In this document: positions 27,719 through 36,800 of the stretch, piece by piece
Layout of the letters: each line of letters begins with the position of its first letter
Position numbering within the stretch: position 1 is the stretch's first letter
Assembly (NCBI GenBank): GCA_015231375.1
Contig: JADGBT010000003.1
Location: 90,730 to 154,729, forward strand
DNA: 64,000 bases
Direction of reading: 5' to 3'
DNA from: Magnetococcales bacterium
GTDB lineage: Bacteria; Pseudomonadota; Magnetococcia; Magnetococcales; Magnetaquicoccaceae
Notes under the pieces: generated by a model
Told to the model about the DNA's origin: nothing
Database searches by the model: none
Seen by the model: only the letters and a program-made list of their open reading frames with translations
Translations under genes and position numbers: made by a program

Positions 27719-28225
27719 TCAGGCGAAGAAGCGCCGCACGAATCCCATCATGTCGGGAACCAGATAGATCAAAAAACCGATCACCGACAACACCACCACC
27801 AGAACCACGCCTCCCACCACGTTCACTGTGAGGTCGGAATAACTCACCGCGCGAGTCATCATCGCGGCGATATCCCGCATGGAGACCACGCCCATGAAAC
27901 GCGGTCCGTCGAACACCAGCAGATGGCGGATGCGATGTTCCTTCATCAGGTTGAGACTCGCCTTGCAGGTGGTGTCGAACTCCACCCGGACCAGATCGCG
28001 GGTCATCACCTCGTGGATCGGGGTGCGAAACGGATCGCGTTTCTTGCCCACCACCCGCACCAGCAGATCCCGCTCCGAGAAATAGCCGACCACGGCGCTC
28101 CCTTCCATCACCACCAGGGAACCGCCTCCCCGCGACACCATGATGTCCACACCTTCGGACACGGTGCGGTACTGATTGACGGTGGCGACATTATCCTGAA
28201 TGACTGACGTGATCCTGCATGACAT
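27719..28225 (-). CDS. CBS-pair protein with C-terminal membrane anchor
   Basis: A 168-residue protein with two CBS motifs. The first covers ~10-60 (TVSEGVDIMVSRGGGSLVVM...GYFSERDLL) and the second ~70-125 (EVMTRDLVRVEFDTT...GVVSMRDIA). A hydrophobic helix at ~137-160 (VVGGVVLVVVLSVIGFLIYLV) ends in a basic tail, so it is probably a membrane-tethered regulatory module. CBS pairs usually sense adenine nucleotides; no effector domain is attached. It is convergent with the rhodanese gene, and a 412-bp non-coding region lies upstream. Confidence 0.85.
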   Translation of the reverse strand: MSCRITSVIQDNVATVNQYRTVSEGVDIMVSRGGGSLVVMEGSAVVGYFSERDLLVRVVGKKRDPFRTPIHEVMTRDLVRVEFDTTCKASLNLMKEHRIRHLLVFDGPRFMGVVSMRDIAAMMTRAVSYSDLTVNVVGGVVLVVVLSVIGFLIYLVPDMMGFVRRFFA

Positions 28226-28520
28226 GATTGGTGACCTGTGTATCGAAGGTGTCGTTTCGTCCGAATACTCCGGTTTCGACCGATTCGTGATCCGCGCATG
28301 GAATCCGCTTCGATCTTACCCGGAGGCGACCCCCCCAGTCATTGAAAAAAAACGCCCCCGCCTGCCAACGCCAGACCACGATCCGACCATCCATCCGACC
28401 ATCATCCGCCTTCATGGGTCGTGCGCAACCAAAGCAACCCGCGTGACCGTCAAAAAACCGCATGCCAGCAGCGGTCACCCCTTTTTCTTGCCAGGGTAAG
28501 ACGCAAATATCATACCAATC

Positions 28521-28548
28521 AAAACAAAAAAAGACGCGCACCCGCATC
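28521..28548 (-). terminator. Rho-independent terminator of aspS
   Basis: Read on the minus strand, GATGCG (28548-28543), loop GGTG, CGCGTC (28538-28533) form a six-pair stem (one G-T pair), followed at once by seven T and then GTTTT. It lies about 90 bases after the aspS stop. Confidence 0.75.
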
Positions 28549-28581
28549 TTGAATCCGGACTCTTGAATCGTGCGCCACGCC

Positions 28582-28620
28582 GTCCGGCCCTGACACCCCA
28601 CGCGGGGATCCGGGCCGGAC
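28582..28620. repeat. GC-rich inverted repeat after aspS
   Basis: GTCCGGCCC at 28582-28590 is the exact complement of GGGCCGGAC at 28612-28620, and CCCC/GGGG inside the loop can extend the fold. It sits 17 bases past the aspS stop and may stabilise the 3' end of the message. No T-tract is attached. Confidence 0.6.
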
Positions 28621-28637
28621 CGACGCCGAACCACATT

Positions 28638-30446
28638 CTACTCGCCGCGCGGACGGGCCGTGGTGCGCAAATGGAGTTCGCGCAACTGGGCGGCATCCAC
28701 CACCGAGGGGGCATGGGTCAAAGGACAGGCGGCCTTCTGGGTTTTGGGGAAGGCGATCACATCCCGGATGGAGTCGGCTCCCACCATCATCGCGACCAAA
28801 CGGTCCATGCCCAACGCCAGACCGCCATGGGGCGGGGCTCCGAACTCCAGGGCGCGCAACAGGAATCCGAACTTCTCCTCGGCCTCTTCCGGACCGATGT
28901 TGAGCAGCTCCAGCATGCGCCGCTGCATGGCCGGGTCGTGGATACGGATCGATCCTCCGCCCACTTCGCTGCCGTTGAGCACCAGATCGTAGGCCTGGGA
29001 ACGCACCGTATCCACTCCCGCGCCCCCCTGGCCTTCCAGATTGGCGAAATCCTCGACCATGGGCGCGGTGAAAGGGTGATGCACCGCCGAAAACCGCTTG
29101 GCCTCCTCGTCCCACTCCAGCAAGGGAAACTCCGTGACCCAGGCGAAAGAGAACGGGGTATCGTCCATCCGGTTCCAATCCCGCCCCACCTTGACCCGCA
29201 AGCGCCCCAACGACTCGTTGACCACCTTGAGCCGGTCGGCGCCAAAGAACAGCAGATCCCCTGTCTCCACTCCGGTGGCTGCGGCGATGGCGGCCAGTTC
29301 GGTCTCGGAGAAGAACTTGACGATCGGGGATTGCCACCCCCCCTCCTGCCAGGGGCCGTTGATCTTGATATAGGCCAACCCCTTGGCCCCGTAGATCGAC
29401 ACGAATTCGGTATAGGTGTCGATCTCCTTGCGGGTCATGGCGGCCCCGCCCGGCACGCGCAACACCTTGATCGCCCCCTGCTGACCGCGCAGACCGGTCA
29501 TCTGGGCCACCTGGGCGAACACCTTGAACTGGGTCTCCCGCAGCAACGGGGTCAAATCGGTCAATTCCATGCGGATGCGGGTATCCGGGGCGTCCAGGCC
29601 GTAACGGGCCATGGCCTCGTCATAGGTCATGCGCGGAAAAGGAGAGGGCAGAGTCACCCCCAGCACCTCGTGGAACAACCGCACCACCAGGCTCTCCACC
29701 AGACCGATCACCTGATCCGGCTCCACGAAGCTCATCTCCAGATCCACCTGGGTGAACTCCGGTTGCCGGTCGGCGCGCAGATCCTCGTCGCGAAAACAGC
29801 GGGTGATCTGGAAATAACGATCAAACCCGGAGATCATCAACAACTGCTTGAACAACTGGGGAGACTGGGGCAGAGCGTAGAACTCGCCGGGATTGACCCG
29901 GGAAGGCACCAGATAGTCCCGGGCGCCTTCGGGGGTGCTGCGGGTGAGCATGGGCGTTTCGAGTTCCAGAAAGCCGAACTCGTCCAGGGTACGGCGCATG
30001 GACTGCATGGCCCGGTGACGGGTCATCAGGTTGCGCTGCATCACCGGACGGCGCAGATCCAAAAAACGATGGGTCAGACGCACCCCCTCCCCCACCTCCT
30101 CGTCAAGCTGGAACGGCAACGGCTGGGAGGCGTTGAGAATGGTCAAACGGTCCACCCGCACCTCGATCAGACCGGTGGGCAGTTTGGTGTTTTCGGTCTC
30201 GGCGGGACGACGGGCCACCTCGCCGGACAGATGCACCACATACTCGCTGCGCAACTGATGGGCCGCGTCGTGGACCGAACCGTGCGCCTCCGGACTGAAC
30301 ACCACCTGCACCAGACCGGTCCGGTCGCGCAAATCGACGAAAATCACACCGCCATGGTCCCGACGCCGGTTCACCCAGCCGCACAGCACCACCCGCTGAC
30401 CCACCAGGGTCTCGCGCACCTCGTTGCAATAGTGACTGCGCTCCAT
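28638..30446 (-). CDS. aspS: Aspartyl-tRNA synthetase
   Basis: A 602-residue class II bacterial AspRS with N-terminal OB-fold anticodon domain (~1-110), a catalytic core with motif 2 FRDEDLRADRQPEFTQ (~215-230), an inserted GAD domain in the middle and motif 3 GLALGMDRLVAMM near 535-547. In the anticodon domain it reads NRRRDHGGVIF. Discriminating enzymes such as E. coli have RRRDLG, while published bacterial non-discriminating AspRSs have His there, so this one may also charge tRNA-Asn for GatCAB-dependent Asn-tRNA synthesis (inference). The ATG at 30446 shares one base with the upstream TGA (TGATG), so it is probably coupled to the SEC-C gene. Confidence 0.97.
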   Translation of the reverse strand: MERSHYCNEVRETLVGQRVVLCGWVNRRRDHGGVIFVDLRDRTGLVQVVFSPEAHGSVHDAAHQLRSEYVVHLSGEVARRPAETENTKLPTGLIEVRVDRLTILNASQPLPFQLDEEVGEGVRLTHRFLDLRRPVMQRNLMTRHRAMQSMRRTLDEFGFLELETPMLTRSTPEGARDYLVPSRVNPGEFYALPQSPQLFKQLLMISGFDRYFQITRCFRDEDLRADRQPEFTQVDLEMSFVEPDQVIGLVESLVVRLFHEVLGVTLPSPFPRMTYDEAMARYGLDAPDTRIRMELTDLTPLLRETQFKVFAQVAQMTGLRGQQGAIKVLRVPGGAAMTRKEIDTYTEFVSIYGAKGLAYIKINGPWQEGGWQSPIVKFFSETELAAIAAATGVETGDLLFFGADRLKVVNESLGRLRVKVGRDWNRMDDTPFSFAWVTEFPLLEWDEEAKRFSAVHHPFTAPMVEDFANLEGQGGAGVDTVRSQAYDLVLNGSEVGGGSIRIHDPAMQRRMLELLNIGPEEAEEKFGFLLRALEFGAPPHGGLALGMDRLVAMMVGADSIRDVIAFPKTQKAACPLTHAPSVVDAAQLRELHLRTTARPRGE

Positions 30447-31450
30447 CAGCGGTTCTCCTCGTCCGGCTCGGTCAACGGCGGCTGTTCCATCACCTCGCCC
30501 TCCTCCTCTCCCGACTCTTCCATCAGGGGCTGACGGTTGCGGGCGCGTTCCAGCGACTCGGCCACCAACTCCGCCATGTAGGCCTGCTCCTGCTCGCGGA
30601 AACCGGAACTCAACGCCTGGGCCTGCTCGTAAGAGGCCGCCGCCTCGTCCCACTGCTCCCCGCCATGCCGCAGCAACCCCCGCAAATAGTGATTGAACGG
30701 ATTGTCCGGCTTGCCCTCCATGGCGATATCCACCCAGCTCTCCGCCCCCTCCAGGTTGCCCTGGTCGATGTGGAAAGCCGCCAGCTTCTGGGCCACCTGC
30801 CAGCCTTCGATCTTGCGCAGATTCTTGTATTCATCCAGCAGGAAGCGCTCTCCTTCGTCCTGCAAGCCCGCGTCCACCAGCCATTCGGCGTAACGGGCGA
30901 TCCAGTAGTCGATCAACAGGAACGGATCCTCCCGGTCTCCATCCAGCATGCGCTTGAGCAGCGTCAAAGCGGTATCCAACTCCCCTTCTTTCTGATAGGC
31001 TGCTGCCATTTCCGCCAGCACCAGGGGCGAACACCGATCCAGAGGCACGGCGTCGAGCACATCCAGATCCAGACCCTGAATGATCTGCGAGGCGGCCATG
31101 GCGCGCATCATCGGCGTGGGCGAACCGATCTTCCAGGCCACGGATTGCTCGGACTCCAGATGGCACTGCTTGAATTTCTTGCCCGAGCCGCACGGACAGA
31201 TATCGTTGCGGCCGATCTTGGGCGGCGCCACAGGGCGGATGGGTCGGGCCGCGAAACCGTGTTCGGGACTCGGCGCCATGGCCATCAGGCGCTCGGCGAA
31301 ATACCGGAACCACTTGTAAAAGGGACCGGCCTCGGCCTGCTCGTCATCGGCCAGCCAGCGGGTCAGCGCCTCGACATTGTTCAATTGCGCAGCCCGAACC
31401 AGGGCGCTGACGTACATTTCAGGTTGGTTGAGGTCTTTCGGTGAACCCAC
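30446..31450 (-). CDS. SEC-C motif / TPR-like repeat protein
   Basis: A 334-residue protein. The zinc-binding SEC-C motif GRNDICPCGSGKKFKQCH lies at ~81-98, as in the SecA C terminus and YecA/UPF0149-type proteins. The rest is helical repeats of TPR-like character (DTALTLLKRMLDGDREDPF, GNLEGAESWVDIAMEGKPDNPFNHYLRGLL, split across ~190-310). The C-terminal tail is acidic. The GTG at 31450 is chosen because AAGGAG sits seven bases upstream; the longer frame to 31582 has no such site. It probably binds the ribosome or export substrates, by analogy to SecA/YecA. It overlaps aspS by one base. Confidence 0.8.
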   Translation of the reverse strand: MGSPKDLNQPEMYVSALVRAAQLNNVEALTRWLADDEQAEAGPFYKWFRYFAERLMAMAPSPEHGFAARPIRPVAPPKIGRNDICPCGSGKKFKQCHLESEQSVAWKIGSPTPMMRAMAASQIIQGLDLDVLDAVPLDRCSPLVLAEMAAAYQKEGELDTALTLLKRMLDGDREDPFLLIDYWIARYAEWLVDAGLQDEGERFLLDEYKNLRKIEGWQVAQKLAAFHIDQGNLEGAESWVDIAMEGKPDNPFNHYLRGLLRHGGEQWDEAAASYEQAQALSSGFREQEQAYMAELVAESLERARNRQPLMEESGEEEGEVMEQPPLTEPDEENR

Positions 31451-31642
31451 GGTACGGCTCCTTGCAAGGTTGATGGGGGTAACACACCCTGTGAGAATCA
31501 CGAATCTTACCCAAGACCCCCCTCCAACGCCAGTCTGGACAAAATCCGTTTCTTGAAAAAAAATAGAAACAGCCCAACCCATTCACCGGGGAATTCCCCA
31601 CCCGCTGTCCTTCGGGACACCCGGACCACCAGGATGCCCACC

Positions 31643-33058
31643 ATGACGCTGCGCACCCGTTTCGCCCCTTCACCCACCGGATTCCTCCACATCGGCGGCG
31701 CCCGCACCGCGCTGTTTTGCCATCTGCACACCCGTCGCCACCAGGGAACCTTCGTCTTGCGGGTCGAAGACACCGATACCGAACGCTCCACCCAGGAGGC
31801 GGTGGCGGTGATCCTGGAAGGACTTCACTGGCTGGGACTGTCGCCGGACGAAGGGCCTTTTTTCCAATCCCACCACACCCAACGTTATCTGGAGGTGGTG
31901 CAGGAACTGCTCCAGGCGGGTCACGCCTATGTCTGCACCTGTTCCAAGGAGCGGCTCGACGCCCTGCGCGAACGCCAGCGGGAAAACGGAGACAAACCCC
32001 GCTACGACGGACTGTGCCGCGAACTCCACCTCCCGGCGGATCCACAACGTCCCCACGTGATCCGTTTCAAGACCCCCCGGGAAGGCGAAACCCTCTGGGA
32101 GGACCGGATCCAGGGCGCGATCCGCATCTCCAACGGCGAACTCGACGACTTGATCCTGGTGCGCTCCGACGGCTCTCCCACCTACAATCTGGCGGTGGCG
32201 GTGGATGACCACGACATGGGCATCACCCTGGTGATCCGTGGCGAAGACCACATCAGCAACACCCCGCGTCAGATTCATGTGTTCAAGGCGATGGGCTGGG
32301 AGATCCCCGACTACGCCCACATGCCCTTGCTGCACGGTTCCGACGGGGCCAAGCTCTCCAAACGCCACGGGGCGGTTTCGGTGCTGCAATACCGGGAGGA
32401 GGGCTTTCTCCCGTCGGCCCTCAACAACTATCTGGCCCGCCTCGGCTGGTCCCACGGCGAACAGGAGATCTTCACCCGCGCCGAACTCGAACAACTCTTC
32501 GACATCAGCGCCCTGGGCCGTTCCGCCGCCATCTTCGACCAGGCCAAGCTGTTGTGGATCAACGGCCACCACATCCGCGCCGCCACCCCGGAACAGCTCC
32601 TGCCGGAACTGGCCTATCAACTGACCCGGCTCGGCGTCGAACCGCCTCCCTCCCCCGAGACCCTGGCGACCATTCTGCCGGAGTTCCAATCCCGCGCCGC
32701 CACCATGGTGGAAATGGCGCAGAAATGCCGTTTCCTGTTCATCGACTCGGTGCAGCCCTACGAAGAAAAGGCGGCGCGCAAACATCTGACAACCGCCATG
32801 CGCGACCCTTTGGCCGCCTTGGCCGCCACCCTGGAAACCCTGCCGGAGTGGACCATCGCCGCGCTGGAAAGCGCCTTCCAGTCCACCCTGGAGACCTTTC
32901 ATCTCTCCATGGGACAACTGGCCCAACCCCTGCGGGTGGCGCTCACCGGCTGCGGGGCATCGCCGGGGATCCTGGAAACCCTGTGGATGCTGGGTCAAGA
33001 CAAAAGCCTGAACCGGATCCAGGCCGCTCTCGACCATCTGGCGGCCCGGCAACCCTGA
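31643..33058 (+). CDS. gltX: Glutamyl-tRNA synthetase
   Basis: A 471-residue class I synthetase, exactly the usual bacterial GluRS length. The HIGH-type motif is FAPSPTGFLHIGGART at ~7-22, and the KMSKS-type loop is KLSKRHGA at ~237-244. A zinc-ribbon-like C-x-C...C cluster (YVCTCSKERL...YDGLCREL) is at ~93-128, as in E. coli GltX. The ATG at 31643 follows AGGA with eight-base spacing; an in-frame ATG at 31634 is an alternative. It is divergent from the SEC-C/aspS pair. Confidence 0.97.
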   Translation: MTLRTRFAPSPTGFLHIGGARTALFCHLHTRRHQGTFVLRVEDTDTERSTQEAVAVILEGLHWLGLSPDEGPFFQSHHTQRYLEVVQELLQAGHAYVCTCSKERLDALRERQRENGDKPRYDGLCRELHLPADPQRPHVIRFKTPREGETLWEDRIQGAIRISNGELDDLILVRSDGSPTYNLAVAVDDHDMGITLVIRGEDHISNTPRQIHVFKAMGWEIPDYAHMPLLHGSDGAKLSKRHGAVSVLQYREEGFLPSALNNYLARLGWSHGEQEIFTRAELEQLFDISALGRSAAIFDQAKLLWINGHHIRAATPEQLLPELAYQLTRLGVEPPPSPETLATILPEFQSRAATMVEMAQKCRFLFIDSVQPYEEKAARKHLTTAMRDPLAALAATLETLPEWTIAALESAFQSTLETFHLSMGQLAQPLRVALTGCGASPGILETLWMLGQDKSLNRIQAALDHLAARQP

Positions 33059-33428
33059 CCATTCCCACCCGGATCCCCGCGCCCGTCTTTCGCCAGGGAC
33101 GCGGGGATCCGGATCTTTCGCACCCCAAAAACAGCCCCGCCAATCCCGCCAACCAGGCCAATCCTGCAACACAAACCAAACCAACCCGGATCATGCCTTG
33201 GCATCCGGCACCCATCATGCGATAATCGGTCATTAAAGATCATGACCGTAAACGTCCATCCCAAAATCATGACCGGCAAGCGTCCCTCCCGGACGCGTCC
33301 ATTCGGCTCTGCCGGTCGTTTGGAATCCGTTTTCTTTCGATCCCGTCAGGGTTTCTTTATTTGACCGTTACAAAACAGGCGCCCGGTGGCGAAGGCGCGC
33401 CTGAACACCAAAAATCAAGGAGTGTTGC
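33059..33428. other. 370-bp non-coding region after gltX
   Basis: No gene was found. It contains an 11-bp inverted repeat, GGATCCCCGCG at 33071-33081 and CGCGGGGATCC at 33110-33120, with a 28-base loop and no T-run, probably marking the gltX 3' end. An imperfect ~24-bp direct repeat starting ATCATGACCG lies at 33239-33262 and 33266-33290. The AAGGAG ribosome site for the next gene is at its right edge. Confidence 0.6.
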
Positions 33429-33833
33429 ATGCAGACCATCCAGACCCGCTTCGGCCTTCGTTCCCTCACCACGACCGCCGCCCTGGCCGCCGTCCTGGCC
33501 ATCAGCGCCCCGACCCCGGCCCAGGCCGACGGGGGCGCCACCGCCGCCATCATCGGCGCCGGCATCACCGGACTGCTGGTGGGCTCCAGCGTGGAACACC
33601 ACGCCCATACCGCCGCCCCCCGCCACTACCGCCACACCTACACCACCCACACCACCACCTATCCCGTGGCCTACGCCGCCCCTTCCACCATGGCCATCGT
33701 CTCCCCGGTCACCGTGACCTATGCCGCTCCCGTGGCCTACACCGTTCCCGTGGCCTATGCGCTCCCGGCCACCACGGTCACCACCTACGCGGTTCCGGTT
33801 GCCCAACCCGTCGGCTGCCTGTACTCCCGCTAG
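33429..33833 (+). CDS. Small secreted glycine-zipper / YPVA-rich protein
   Basis: A 134-residue protein with a clear signal peptide (AALAAVLAISAPTPAQA-D, cleavage near residue 33) and a glycine-zipper-like segment GATAAIIGAGITGLLVGSS. A His/Thr/Tyr-rich stretch (HYRHTYTTHTTTYP) and repeated PVAYA/PVTVTYA/YAVPVA units follow, with a Cys near the C terminus. It is probably periplasmic or outer-membrane associated. I do not recognise a named family; the glycine zipper recalls small envelope-stress proteins. An AAGGAG precedes the ATG. It stands alone, convergent with the hybrid kinase. Confidence 0.75.
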   Translation: MQTIQTRFGLRSLTTTAALAAVLAISAPTPAQADGGATAAIIGAGITGLLVGSSVEHHAHTAAPRHYRHTYTTHTTTYPVAYAAPSTMAIVSPVTVTYAAPVAYTVPVAYALPATTVTTYAVPVAQPVGCLYSR

Positions 33834-33897
33834 AGTCGTCACGCCCGCCACGCGGACCGGGAAGGCTCAAAGACCATCCCGGTCCGCCCGCTTCGGA

Positions 33898-36800
33898 TCA
33901 CTCGCCGAAAACAGGGATCGACTCCCGCTCCAACGCCTCCTGCAACCCCGGTTGCGCGGCCTGAAACGCGGCCACCGCCGCCGGATGCAAGCGCACCGCC
34001 GGCAACGTATCCCGCTCGCGCGCCGCCTTCTCGATCACCGCGCACAACTCGGACAAGGCCATGGCCCCCACCGTGGCGCTATTGGATTTCAACGCATGGG
34101 CCGCAGCCCGCACCACCTCCGGCTCTCCGTTGATGCCGCCCCGCTCGATGGCCTGCAACAAATGGGGCGAACTGGCCAGAAACTCCTCGATCACCAGGGA
34201 AAAGGTGCCGGGCACCGCCTTCATGGCGTTCCAGAAACGCTCCAGACAGACCAGATCCAGAAACTGCGCCTTGCCCTCGTCGGGAATCTCCCGCGCCACC
34301 GGGGACGGAGGCACCCATTCCAGCTCCGGTTCGTGAATCGGCAACCACTGGGACAACTTGCCGGCCAGGGCATCCCACAACACCGGCTTGGCCAGATAGT
34401 CGTTCATCCCGGCCTCCAGACAACGCTCCCGGTCTCCGCTCAAGGCGTTGGCGGTCATGGCCAGAATGGGCACCGGCTCCCCATGTCCCCGCAACCCCTC
34501 CCACTCCCGGATGCGACGGGTCGCCTCCAGACCATCCATGACCGGCATTTGCATGTCCATCAAGATCACGTCCGGCCTTCCGGCGAACGCCTTGGCCACA
34601 CCCTCCTCCCCATCCTTGGCGATCTCCACCTCCAGCCCCATCTGTTTGAGCATGCTCGCCGCCACCTGCTGATTGACAAACGTGTCTTCCACCAGCAACA
34701 CCTTGCCCACAAAAGCCGCCGCCGCGCGGCTCACCACTCCGTCCATGGGCTCGGCTTCGCGCGGGCCGGACGGATGCACCAGCAACTCCAAAGCGCGGGC
34801 CAGACGTTTGGGGCCCACCGGCTTCATGATGAAAGCCCCCACCCCCGCCTCGCTCAACACGGATTCTTCCAGATGCACCCCGTTGCTGAGCAGCATCACC
34901 CCCACCGGCGGAAAACCCGGGTCGGCATGGATCGACCGGGCCACCGCCAACCCATCGACTTCGGGCATGTGCAGGTCCACAATCACCACGTCAAACCCCT
35001 CACCCGGACTCCGCGCAGCCTCCCGCAACGCGCTCAACGCCTCGCTGCCACTGACCGCGCTGCGACACCACACCCCCCAGACATGCAGATAGTTCTCCAG
35101 GATGGTCCGATGGGTCTCGTTGTCATCCACCACCAGTACCCGCACGCGCCCCAAAGCCGGAAGATCGGCGCCCCGGGAACCGGGAGTCTTGCCGAACTCC
35201 ACTTCAAACCAGAAGATCGAACCGGCTCCCGGCTGGCTGGCCAGTCCGATCACACCCCCCATGGCCTCGACGATCTGCCGGGCGATGACCAGTCCCAGAC
35301 CGGTGCCACCGAAACGTCGCGTGGTGGAGTCGTCGGCCTGGACAAAAGGCTGAAACAGCGTGTCGCGGGCCTGGGCGGCGATGCCGATGCCGGTGTCGAT
35401 CACATGAAACCGGATGCGCACCCGCTCCGGATCATCTTCCACCAGATCGGCCCGAATGGTCACCTCGCCGCTCTGGGTGAACTTGATGGCATTGCCCGCC
35501 AGATTGATCAACACCTGACGCAAACGCACCGCGTCGCCGATCAACTCCGGATGGATCCGCCAGGAGACGTGAATCGCCAGTTCCAGTCCCTTGCCGTAGG
35601 CTGTCCCGGAGAGCATGGTGCCAACGCTGTCCACCACCTCCCTCAGATCGAAGGGAATCTGTTCCAAGACCAGCTTGCCCGCCTCGATCTTCGAGAAGTC
35701 GAGAATGTCGTTGAGCACACTCAGTTGCAGCTCCGCCGAATGGGTCGCCACCGCCAGATATTGCCGCTGCATGGGGTTCATGCGGGTCTTGCCCAGCAGG
35801 GTCAGCATGCCGATCACCCCGTTCATGGGGGTGCGCACCTCGTGGCTCATGTTGGCCAGAAAGGTGCTTTTGGCGTGACTGGCGGATTCGGCCTTCTCCT
35901 TGGCCAGGATCAATTGACGATCCAGGATCTTCTTTTCCACGATGCCCGCCAGGGTGTTGCGCACCGTGGAGAGAAAATCCTCCTCGTCGCGGCCCCGCAC
36001 ATGGGTGGGAGGCAGAAAGACCTGAATCACCCCCTTGACCTGTCCGCCGGGGGACAACGGCGCGGAATAATACCCCCATCCCCCCCCCGGCAAACCGGGA
36101 ATCACCCCTCCGGGCCAACTGTCCGCGTCGATGAAGACGATTCCGGGGGTCTGGACACCCCAGGCGGTCTCCAGCAACGCCTTGCCCGCCCGCTCCTCGC
36201 GGCCCGCATCGCTCAACCCGATCTGACAGACCACATCCCCGCCGCCCTCGCCAGCGCCGAACAGATGAATCGCTCCCCGACCATCCGGCACGAACCAGGG
36301 GGCGGACAGAATGCGTGCCAGGGCGTCGCGGATGAACTCCCACAAGAACAGGGACTGATCCATGGCCGCGAACAGCAGGCCGTTGAGGATGTCCTGGGCC
36401 TGTTTGGAGCGCAACAACCGGGCCTGGGCGATGCGGCGATCGGTGATGTCCGTGGCAACACCGCAAATGGACGAATGACCACTGTCGTCGATCACCACGG
36501 GAAAACGAATGGTATGAAAGATCCGGCGATCCGCGCCCATGGGAATGATCATGTCCACATCCGCCGCCACCCCCCGCTGCAACACGGTGCGATCCGACTC
36601 GATGAATCCCTGAGCGATCTCCTCCGGAAAGAGTTCCTCGTCCCGACAGCCGATGATCGCCGCCGGATCGAGTTGGAAGGTCTCGGAGAAGGGACGATTG
36701 ACCAGCACGTAGCGACCGGAGAAATCCTTGAGAAACACCAGACTCGGCATATTGTCGAGAATGGCCTGCAACCGGTTTTCGCTGCGGATCAGTTTGTCGA

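Larger units (their letters stand above)
28226..28637. other. 412-bp non-coding region between aspS and CBS gene
   Basis: No credible gene is seen on either strand. The aspS-proximal part holds a large GC-rich inverted repeat (28582-28620) and a Rho-independent terminator (28521-28548), both downstream of aspS. The part near 28226 must contain the CBS-gene promoter, but no clear hexamers were found. Confidence 0.6.
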
